DNA of 64,000 nucleotides, from assembly GCA_002633025.1 (NCBI GenBank), contig NMRB01000407.1, positions 30,991 through 94,990 of the forward strand, written 5' to 3'. This document shows, piece after piece, positions 59,301 to 64,000 of the stretch (the stretch's first letter is position 1; every line of letters starts with the position of its first letter). Below the pieces are notes generated by a model. That model searched no databases, was not told the DNA's origin, and saw nothing but the letters and a program-made list of their open reading frames with translations. The translations under genes and the position numbers were made by a program. Source of the DNA: Notospermus geniculatus. Taxonomy: Eukaryota; Nemertea; Pilidiophora; Heteronemertea; Lineidae.

Positions 59301-62300
59301 AATTCTAGTCACACCAGTTCATTAACCAATCATGATGATCTCATCCAGAGGTTATATACAGCTTAAACTTGTATAAAGCTCAAAACCCGCACCAAACAAA
59401 GAAGCTAAAAGTCCCCACATTTTAGCTGTTAAAGTTTCCACCTCAACTGTGCTGTTAATTAAGAACTTGCAAAGAAAGCAAGCAAGACAAGGCATAAGCT
59501 TCAAGACTGGTGGAAGGGAGGGTGCCTTCTTCACTCACACGCCACAACACAAACGTCACTCAATGACTCCACAACAACAGTCAGGGGAAATGAAGTCCAG
59601 TTTCCACTACAGCGAATACCGGCGTGGTTTGTGGCGAGTGGTGCAGTTTTTGATACAGTACAGGTCACAATTGACATCCCTAAATTCGAGTAAGTTACGC
59701 GTAACTTACGCAACAACTCACGCGCTATGTTACGCGTAACTTACGAGGTGAGTTATGCGAATTTCGCTAGCTACGCAGTGATTTACGAGGCGAGTTACGC
59801 GATTTTGGCAAGTTACGCGAAACCAAAGCCGTGAGTTACGCATAACTTTAATACGCGAAGCCGTAGGGATGTCAATTGTGACCTGTACTGTAATCATTCG
59901 ATGGTTGAACAATAAATGGCCTGTTGATTATCCCAATGCCTGTGGAAACTGCTCCACTAGCCACAAGCCACGGCGGAATCCGCTGTAGTCGAAACAGGCC
60001 TAAAGAGTGGCCAAGTTATTGGGGTCAGAGAAAACAGTCACTTCATGAAAACACAGGCGTGGAACATTTCTATTCTAAAGGCGCCTATCCACGTGAGAGT
60101 TTTCTCGCAGAAGTTGGCTCACATTGGGCAATTCACCACTGTTTGTTTCCTCACGGCTTACGCTGGGACCATGACACAAACAACTGCTCACAGTTGACTT
60201 GCCCATAGAGAGCCAACTCACGCTAGAAAATGTTCACGTGGATAGGCACCTTAAGGTTCCCGACTTTGCCTTGCAAGAATGGGGAAAAGTAACGAACACA
60301 GGCCATCATCACTGACGTAAACAGAATCAGTCAAACAGACAATTTAATCAGCCAGTTAACAAACCAAATCAAGAACTGCAATCGGCATTACTAATCTCAA
60401 CACCACACGTCACAATAAGGAAACCGCACACTAACGTCACGACGTGGGGCTGCGAGCGACTGTACCGAAGTCTCTTTTTCTAACGTTATTTCCATTTATT
60501 TCTGGCGTGAAAATAAACCATTTGTGTTGGTCGCCCGACAGTAAAACTTACATCATCTTGTAGCAGATGAAATTTTCTTTTAATCTCATTCCTTTTTTCC
60601 TTAAAATGACGAGATACGATGGCGATAAAAGCAACGTCTTTTGTGTCATTTTCCTGCAGAAAAATGTACAGGTCACTCTTTCATGACACAATGTCAACAC
60701 CTGAAATGACGTCGTTTCGGTACAACCGCTCGCAGCGCCGACCTGTCGGGATAAACCGCAGGGCGGGTTCCCCATTGGCCCTAGGACAGTTCGACCCTGG
60801 GCAATTCGTCGCGAGACATTTCATCCCTGAAAATTTTCTAATATTTTTCTAATGATTTAGCTATCTCTTGACGACATCTCGCACAGTCACACATCAGAAA
60901 TCAGTGGCGCCCCCTTACATACCTGTTACTCGGCGTCGATGGACGTTGCTCGGAGTCTTGCTGCTGATTCTGTTGTTTGGAACCGCCACTGCTACCTCGT
61001 CCCCAGGAGAATCCAGGTCGGCCGCCAGGACCCAACTGGATGTTGTTTTCATCTACTGAAGGCTGAAACAGAAGAGACCTTGTTTTAGTCAACAATACAC
61101 GATATGGCAGCGCAAGTTGTCATCGGAGCAAAACCATTATCGGTATGTTCTATTTCAAGACTTAAGCCTGCAGCACACGTCACCACTTTCATTGCTCAAA
61201 CAGGCAATTTTCGGGTCGCCAGGAAAATGGCCAAGTGTGCTGTGGCCGGCAACGACCACTCACCACGGAAATTCTGTGGTGACCACAAGTTGACGAAAAT
61301 CAAACCGGTTTGATTTCTCACCACGAAAATTGCTCGTAGTTGCCAGTTGTAGTGATGCATGGCCATCAGCAGCACACGATACGGAGTGGTGCCGTCTGCT
61401 GTAAACTGGCAACCGCCACAAAAATTGCCGACGACGAAAATTGCCTGTACGAGCAACAAAAGTGGTGACGTGTGCTGCTAGCTTTATGAGTACGCTAGCA
61501 TCATTTAAGCCTTACTCGAACAATGATAACTTGTCCTTACCTTGCTAAGTTTCATCTTGGTAGGATCGATGGTGTTTTTGGCACTGACTGTCTTCCATCC
61601 ATCCTCTGATTGGTTCTGAGCAGGACCAAAGTTAGTTCCACGATCTGCAATTCAGAAACATGGCATTAACGTAGGCAGCAAACAGACCACCTGATGACAT
61701 CTCTTCTGTGAGTTATGGTTGTATCAGTTAGGGGCGAAATTCGTCTTCAGCGGTACGTGAACTCTGCTGAACTATATGATCATCACTTACAACAACAGTG
61801 CAACTTTCAGTTCCATCGTACGACTCAGGGTTATATCTAGATTTCAGAAGGGCACGGTGCAAACTTTGTGAAAAGGGCACTTCAAACTTGAAAAGGGCAC
61901 TTTCATTCGCGATATTTCTACTAACGGAATTTGAGAAGCTTGCCAGTTAAAAGGTCTCTATAACTCCAGTCAACAGCCAATTTAAGCCAGTTTCTAAGGT
62001 GATATGACCAAAAGGGACCATGACAAAGGGTCTGGGGGCACTGGAACCTAACAAAAATTTTTTTTAGGGGCACGGCACCTAGGGGGGTTAAAAAGGGCAC
62101 AGCGATGCCCCCCTTTTAGGGGCATGGCAGAGAGCCTGTCTAAAATGGCCTAGATATAACCCTGACGACTCACTGTCAGCATGAGAACAGAATCTACTTG
62201 ACAAATACTGAGGTAGCTGTTGCTTACTTCCAGCTGGGGGTCCCCTCCTCTTGCCAGAGCCAGGCCCCTGTTGCTGTGCAGCCATATGTTGTGCCGTTAA

Positions 62301-63015
62301 CATCTGTTCCTCTTGTCGTTCTCTCTGAGCTTCTTGGTGAATCTGGTCGATCGTTTTTGGCTTGTTGTCGTCACGCCTTGGCACCCAGTTATTCTGGAAT
62401 CAAACCGATGACAGTTGATGTAAGGATTCTGTGGGTATCTCAGAGATAAAATCCGAACATCCAACTTGTATTCACTCATTACTCAAGGAATACTGGAGAG
62501 ACCCATTGTACACAAGTTTACATTTGTATTGTATTTGTATCATATTTTTCCGTCAGGGCCGAAGCCATAGCATTATTGGCCCTGGTAAGTACGGAAGAAG
62601 CCATCTCAAGCTACTCATGTTCCTCACTTGGATGGGGTCTTTTTTACTTGTCCTTGCAAAGAAACAAGGTACAAGGCACCACGGCTTATTGTCCCATGCG
62701 ACAGACGTGAAGAGCCGGGAATGAAAACCCATATGGTCTGGGCTGGATTCGAACCCGGACCTGCCACTTGCTAAGCGGACGTGATAACCACTTGGAGTGT
62801 TTACATGACCAACGGCACAAACATTTGTATACAGTGGAACCTTGCGATGACTTGACCGTTGTCCCATGGTGGTCGTGTACCAGCGTTCCACGGTATCAGT
62901 TCTTACTTACCGATCGTAAGTCTATCACATCTAGTAACAAGAACCGTACTCTTGATGACGTTCTCTTCTGTTTCACGATTTTGTCCATCTGTTGGAAGTA
63001 CTGATCTATCCTTGG
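44118..63015 (-). CDS. EIF4G: Eukaryotic translation initiation factor 4 gamma (eIF4G), C-terminal half
   Basis: Exons on the minus strand, 5' to 3': 63015-62911, 62393-62228, 61644-61541, 61062-60923, 56502-56317, 51521-51323 (or its duplicate 53693-53495), 50552-50380, 49489-49288, 48798-48700, 48142-48005, 47372-47291, 46285-46139, 44302-44118. All GT-AG and phase-compatible; 641 residues to TAG. Order: end of MIF4G ([15 protein letters not shown]), the [18 protein letters not shown] linker typical of eIF4G, a Gly/Arg/Gln-rich linker with SNRFSALSQ, MA3 (about 284-400), W2 (about 440-620). eIF4G scaffolds eIF4E, eIF4A, eIF3 and PABP on mRNA; MA3 binds eIF4A and W2 binds eIF4A/Mnk kinases. 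The presence of MA3 and W2 favours EIF4G1/3-type over truncated homologues. The eIF4E and PABP sites are off-window. Confidence 0.95.
44337..44462. repeat. 30-bp minisatellite in the last eIF4G intron
   Basis: Four units of AGAATTCCATGGATAAACAA-GAATAGAAGC. The unit is a multiple of three, so minus-strand ORFs run through it ([10 protein letters not shown] repeats) but it is upstream of the acceptor site. Confidence 0.93.
44516..45904. mobile_element. MITE (AGCAGACGGCATCTTC), split by a large repeat
   Basis: Left part 44516-44654 and right end 45882-45904 (GAAGATGCAGTCTGCT). Together they resemble the intact element at 22384-22547; the insert is 44655-45881. Confidence 0.78.
44655..45881. mobile_element. 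Dispersed repeat with 145-bp internal tandem units (copy 1)
   Basis: Starts AATGAAATGGTCCATGGACC. The CACCTGG core recurs at 44791, 44936, 45081, 45226 and 45371 (exactly 145 apart), then at 45663. Ends in (GACGACGG)n and a hairpin AGCTCACTCCAGTGAGCT-AAAAA. No protein-coding capacity seen. A second, gapped copy is at 57015-57706. Confidence 0.85.
46139..46285 (-). CDS. EIF4G: eIF4G exon: W2 helices
   Basis: Acceptor ctttcag, donor gtaagt; two bases, 48 codons, one base. Encodes [20 protein letters not shown] then [16 protein letters not shown]. This matches LLQKYL...[12 protein letters not shown] of vertebrate eIF4G. No long ORF covers it; it was found by homology and phase. Confidence 0.94.
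46334..46459. mobile_element. MITE, CAGGGCCCATATTCATAAAA TIR
   Basis: Right end TTTTATGAACATGGGCCCTG is inverted; interior CTAGCAA/TTGCTAG pieces also pair. Confidence 0.85.
46548..46640. repeat. Intronic repeat I (CAGACAGGGATAACAATCATC), four copies
   Basis: Core GTCTCAGTTGTCATGTTTCC ... TTCAGACAGGGATAACAATC is found in four places: about 45985-46060, 46548-46640, 48424-48500 and 50003-50097. All are in eIF4G introns and in the same direction. No TIRs or tRNA head seen. Confidence 0.75.
46648..46933. mobile_element. 286-bp near-perfect hairpin element
   Basis: Arms of about 130 bases (GGGCGTTTTCGAATCCTCGT...) with only a few mismatches around a short centre. A 21-base direct repeat (CCAAGATTCAAGTTCTGAAT+T) lies on both sides (about 46618 and 46933). 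Confidence 0.88.
47042..47171. mobile_element. Palindromic MITE, GGGTCGTATTCATAAAGCGG TIR
   Basis: Inverted right end CCGCTTCATGAATACGACCC; inner arms GTCTTAGGCCGGTTCCAAGT also pair. Confidence 0.85.
47291..47372 (-). CDS. EIF4G: eIF4G exon: W2 helices
   Basis: Acceptor ccttccag, donor gtaaga; 27 codons plus one base. Encodes [18 protein letters not shown], the FVxALMTAVCxSAI-type helix of the W2 domain. Confidence 0.93.
47463..47540. repeat. Intronic repeat II (CAGATAGGGGCGAAA), three copies
   Basis: ATCAGATAGGGGCGAAA...CTGATGAACTATA.GATCATC at 47463-47540, with relatives at about 61727-61800 and 63115-63185. All in eIF4G introns, same direction. Confidence 0.7.
47623..47776. mobile_element. 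MITE, AATGCCCGCTATACACGATC TIR
   Basis: Right end GATCGTGTACAGCGGGCATT is inverted; intact relative of 37211-37357. Confidence 0.88.
48005..48142 (-). CDS. EIF4G: eIF4G exon: W2 first helices
   Basis: Acceptor attttcag, donor gtaagt, 46 codons in phase 0. Encodes [29 protein letters not shown] and NEEVFDWIE; the last motif parallels VFDWIE of vertebrate eIF4G. Upstream ORF extension into the intron is read-through of a minisatellite, not coding. Confidence 0.94.
48145..48282. repeat. 44-bp minisatellite
   Basis: Three units with TTGGGAAAACGGAAGTGAAA then CTGATCCAAAGGCAAGGAAA. Begins three bases upstream (minus sense) of the eIF4G exon acceptor at 48142, so it could affect the branch-point region. 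Confidence 0.9.
48700..48798 (-). CDS. EIF4G: eIF4G exon: linker between MA3 and W2
   Basis: Acceptor tttccag, donor gtaagt, 33 codons in phase 0. Encodes [20 protein letters not shown] and EQKFLHDN, corresponding to the LWREAGLSWKEFL-type stretch in vertebrate eIF4G. Confidence 0.93.
48921..49163. mobile_element. Long-TIR MITE (AGATCTGCGCACTTCC family), copy 5
   Basis: ATAGACAATCCCAAATTGAC left end; GAATTCGAGAACCGTCTTA right end. The best preserved arms of the family. Confidence 0.88.
49288..49489 (-). CDS. EIF4G: eIF4G exon: MA3 second half
   Basis: Acceptor gtttcag, donor gtgagt; one base then 67 codons. Encodes [20 protein letters not shown] and [20 protein letters not shown]. The [11 protein letters not shown] motif is highly characteristic of eIF4G. 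Confidence 0.96.
49553..49839. mobile_element. MITE, GGGCCATATTCATAAAC ends, with an inner element
   Basis: Right end TTTTATGAATACGGGCCC is inverted. An inner block with CAGTCCCCCCTCGCTATTAC / GTCCACTGT suggests a second insertion. Confidence 0.65.
50380..50552 (-). CDS. EIF4G: eIF4G exon: MA3 core
   Basis: Acceptor tttccag, donor gtgagt; 57 codons plus two bases. Encodes [40 protein letters not shown] and [11 protein letters not shown], matching the repeated helices of the eIF4G MA3 domain that bind eIF4A. Confidence 0.95.
50553..51275. other. Intron stretch, no recognised feature
   Basis: A GAGGGTCCT repeat near 50700-50755 is the only pattern seen; no coding evidence. Confidence 0.45.
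51323..51521 (-). CDS. EIF4G: eIF4G exon, copy A: start of MA3
   Basis: Acceptor actgttgcag, donor gtgggt. Encodes [20 protein letters not shown], then [20 protein letters not shown], the start of the MA3 (HEAT-2) domain, ending at QDIK. Joins in phase to the exon at 50552. This copy has a 228-base MITE 33 bases upstream of the exon (51555-51782) that copy B lacks. Confidence 0.93.
51555..51782. mobile_element. TA-flanked MITE, insertion present only in copy A
   Basis: Ends CTGTAAAGCAGGAAAATTTC and the inverted partner CTTGCTTTACAG; TA at 51553-51554 and 51783-51784. Copy B has the empty site cagtTAtgtt near 53721-53730. Interior full of TTCGCG blocks. Tc1/mariner-type duplication. Confidence 0.93.
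51937..52279. mobile_element. MITE, TAATGCGGGTGATCCAC TIR (copy in haplotype A)
   Basis: About 45-base inverted ends; interior of GTTTACGACGA/TTGCGATTAGTT repeats. Haplotype B equivalent at 53872-54208. Confidence 0.88.
52636..52827. mobile_element. MITE, TGTGGCGGTCTAGGAAAACC TIR (haplotype A)
   Basis: Inverted right end GGTTTTCCTAGACCG. Haplotype B copy 54556-54747; an independent copy at 58485-58687. Confidence 0.88.
52845..52999. mobile_element. MITE, AAAGGCCTCAACCCACTG TIR (haplotype A)
   Basis: Right end CAGTGGGTTCGGGCCTTT inverted. Haplotype B copy at about 54765-54919. A 70-residue minus-strand ORF here is identical in both copies but is only the MITE body. Confidence 0.85.
53201..53201. 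other. Single N join
   Basis: An isolated N at the end of haplotype copy A. Confidence 0.95.
53202..53388. mobile_element. 3' part of a dispersed repeat with (GACGACGG)n and a terminal hairpin
   Basis: Contains AAACGTGCCACCCCTGTTAA, then GACGAC repeats, then GCTCACCTC-AGAGGTGAGCT-AAAAAG. Same end architecture as 44655-45881 but a different body; 5' end lost at the N. Confidence 0.75.
53495..53693 (-). CDS. EIF4G: eIF4G exon, copy B: start of MA3 (probable second haplotype)
   Basis: Same 199-base exon as 51323-51521, same boundaries and phase (one base, then 66 codons). It differs by a few substitutions, one changing Met to Val before [13 protein letters not shown]. 199 is not a multiple of three, so including both copies would break the frame: only one can be used per transcript. 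Flanking intron sequence is also duplicated over about 1.7 kb and starts after an isolated N at 53201, so a retained haplotype is the simplest reading. Mutually exclusive exons are the alternative. Confidence 0.8.
53872..54208. mobile_element. MITE, TAATGCGGGTGATCCAC TIR (haplotype B)
   Basis: Allelic counterpart of 51937-52279, with a small internal deletion and a degenerate right end. Confidence 0.82.
56317..56502 (-). CDS. EIF4G: eIF4G exon: RG-rich linker
   Basis: Acceptor cctgtag, donor gtaagt; one base, 61 codons, two bases. Completes the SNRFSALSQ motif, then an Arg/Gly-rich disordered segment ([20 protein letters not shown]) and a basic/acidic helix ([15 protein letters not shown]). 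Phase fits the single-copy need for one of the two following exons. Confidence 0.92.
56503..57014. other. Intron stretch, no recognised feature
   Basis: Nothing coding or repetitive recognised. Confidence 0.4.
57015..57706. mobile_element. Dispersed repeat with 145-bp internal units (copy 2, gapped)
   Basis: Very similar to 44655-45881. Core CACCTGG recurs at 57151 and 57296 (145 apart); an N at 57422 replaces the middle units. Ends in (GACGGAC)n and AGCTCACCCCAGTGAGCT. Confidence 0.85.
58485..58687. mobile_element. MITE, TGTGTGGCGGTCTAGGAAAA TIR
   Basis: Inverted right end GGTTTTCCTAGACCGCCACA. Independent insertion of the 52636-52827 family. Bases 57707-58484 and 58688-59652 hold nothing recognised. 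Confidence 0.88.
59653..59892. mobile_element. MITE with perfect 28-bp TIRs (TACAGTACAGGTCACAATTG)
   Basis: TIRs are exact inverted copies. The interior is built of GTTACGCGTAACTTACG motifs, several self-complementary. Confidence 0.92.
60078..60252. mobile_element. MITE (GTTGGCTC family), intact copy
   Basis: Ends AAGGCGCCTATCCACGTGAG and CTCACGTGGATAGGCACCTT-type partner, with GTTGGCTCACATTGGGCAA arms. Bases 60253-60922 hold nothing recognised. Confidence 0.85.
60923..61062 (-). CDS. EIF4G: eIF4G exon: Gly/Gln-rich linker
   Basis: Acceptor gtttcag, donor gtatgt; 46 codons plus two bases. Encodes [20 protein letters not shown] then a Gln-rich run ending PSTPSN. The LGPGGR...SWGRGSSGG pattern parallels vertebrate eIF4G. 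Confidence 0.9.
61170..61478. mobile_element. MITE, GCAGCACACGTCACCACTTT TIR
   Basis: About 40-base inverted ends (partner AAAGTGGTGACGTGTGCTGC) including CAGGCAATTTTCG. Confidence 0.87.
61541..61644 (-). CDS. EIF4G: eIF4G exon: linker (DGW motif)
   Basis: Acceptor attgcag, donor gtaagg; two bases then 34 codons. Encodes [20 protein letters not shown], matching the DDGWNTV-type segment of animal eIF4G. Confidence 0.9.
61826..62164. mobile_element. MITE, CAGGGTTATATCTAGG TIR (copy 4)
   Basis: Complete ends; acgact on both sides as target duplicate. Right end is 64 bases from the eIF4G donor at 62228. Confidence 0.9.
62228..62393 (-). CDS. EIF4G: eIF4G exon: post-MIF4G linker
   Basis: Acceptor gattccag, donor gtaagc; 55 codons plus one base. 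Encodes [20 protein letters not shown], a diagnostic eIF4G segment, then a Gln/Glu-rich helix and KRRGPPAG. Confidence 0.95.
62551..62805 (-). repeat. tRNA-derived SINE
   Basis: Minus strand: A-box-like AGTGGTTATCACGTCCGC and B box GGTTCGAATCC (62755-62745), then a body ending near a GGGCC...GGCCC hairpin. Head differs from the SINE at 27900-28164. Confidence 0.65.
62911..63015 (-). CDS. EIF4G: eIF4G exon: end of MIF4G (HEAT-1)
   Basis: Acceptor tttttag, donor gtaagt, 35 codons in phase 0. Encodes [20 protein letters not shown] then [15 protein letters not shown], the last helices of the MIF4G domain that contacts eIF4A. No further upstream exon is recognisable in 63016-64000. Confidence 0.94.
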
Positions 63016-63216
63016 CTAAAAATACAACGAACATATAAATATCAACACTGTATAGAATATCAAACCTTGTCCAAACTTGGATGACGACCACAATTGAAGT
63101 GGTTCATTGAGTTGTATCAGATAGGGGCGAAAGTTGTCTTCAATGGAGACATCCTCTGCTGAACTATAAAATCATCCTATACAACTTGCTGGAACAAGGG
63201 TTTATGACTGGAAGAT

Positions 63217-63742
63217 AAAGCCAGACGCACATCGCACTTGTGACTGGAAGTAACTGATCTGGAGCCATGTTCCCGAAGCCATCGTTAGGTTAACGATGTC
63301 GTTAAAACTGGGAAAATGCATAGCGTAACGACATCGTTAACCTAACGATGGCTTCGGGAACATGGCTCCTGATCAGTTGCTGGTGATGTATGAGCTGCAG
63401 GCACATTGCAAATTCAGCAACTCAGTAAAACTAGGAGGATCCAGTCAGTCGTCATGTCCTGACCTTGAGACTCGATGAGACTGGGTTTCGTTCAGAAAAC
63501 TGGCACTGATCAGTCACAAGACCGCGTACATCGCAGCGAAACTGGGTACAACTAGTCGCTAGAACATATGCAACTCACGGGGACTGGCAAAAATCTCAGT
63601 TCCAGCCAGTCGCAAGGTTGCGTACACCGACTGTTTCTGGCGACTGATCAGTCGCCTCCAGTTCCAGCTAGATCCTCCCAGTCGCCAGTAGCTCAGTGTC
63701 AACTAGTTGTCTGCAGTCGCAAGTGTGATGTACGTTAGGCTT
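63217..63742. mobile_element. Outer MITE (GCACATCGCACTTGTGACTG ends)
   Basis: Left AAAGCCAGACGCACATCGCA and right inverted TGTGATGTACGTTAGGCTT; interior of TCAGTCGC/ACTGG repeats. Contains the hairpin at 63261-63369. Bases 63743-64000 hold a GTACCCT motif pair and an A/T-rich end, nothing more. Confidence 0.65.
63261..63369. mobile_element. Hairpin with perfect 44-bp arms
   Basis: Arms begin GGAGCCATGTTCCCGAAGCC and are exact inverted copies around a short loop; tgatc on both sides. Confidence 0.88.
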
Positions 63743-64000
63743 ACAGGGTCCCCGCCAGAGGGTACTTTGGGTACAAATATAGTACCCTAAAGAAATTTGA
63801 GGGAACGATATAGTACCCTGGAAAAATCACTTCAGTAATGTTTCTCTTAAATTTGTTACATTTCAAATGCAACTTTCATGCAGAAGGAAGACTAATTTTG
63901 CATTTTGGAGTGTAAAAATGACTCTGGAGGCCATTATTAACAGAAGGAAAAAAATTTTGAAAAAAAAATTTTCAAAAAACATTTTTTTGAAATTTTTTTC

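Noticed and set aside
1-64000. Bacterial or phage type systems (operons, defence islands, riboswitches)
   Set aside because: The window is clearly animal DNA with spliced genes; short ORFs and palindromes have a simpler explanation as MITEs.

Overview
This is a 64 kb window of eukaryotic, animal genomic DNA: two intron-rich genes in tail-to-tail (convergent) orientation, embedded in a very dense field of short inverted-repeat transposons (MITEs), palindromes and minisatellites. There are no bacterial or phage features. Interrupted ORFs, GT-AG introns of 0.1-6 kb, tRNA-derived SINEs, and apparent retention of both haplotypes in the assembly suggest a highly heterozygous marine invertebrate (for example an echinoderm, hemichordate, cephalochordate or lophotrochozoan). 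I cannot place it more precisely from sequence alone.

Plus strand, 1747-31693: a non-receptor tyrosine kinase of the ACK family (activated Cdc42-associated kinase; TNK2 / Drosophila Ack-like PR2). I assembled twelve exons whose phases all fit, giving 1226 residues from the ATP-binding lysine to the stop. Domain order is kinase, a divergent SH3, CRIB, a long disordered Ser/Pro-rich region encoded mostly by one 1.65 kb exon, then a C-terminal UBA. The start of the kinase domain lies in or before the 851-base assembly gap at 829-1679.

Minus strand, 63015 down to 44118: the 3' half of an eIF4G translation initiation factor gene. Thirteen exons in consistent phase give 641 residues: the end of the MIF4G domain, a linker, the MA3 domain and the C-terminal W2 domain. 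The 5' part is beyond the right edge of the window. One exon is present twice (51323-51521 and 53495-53693), most simply because two haplotypes were both kept in the assembly.

The two stop codons are 12.4 kb apart. The space between holds minisatellites, a second apparent haplotype duplication (33529-34655 / 34923-36000), MITEs and a tRNA-like sequence at 38370-38449. Introns are filled with at least a dozen MITE families, several nested with clear target-site duplications. The two duplicated haplotypes give a natural empty/filled pair for one TA-flanked MITE (51555-51782), the clearest evidence of recent mobility in the window. I see no unknown multi-gene system; the novel material is the repeat biology.
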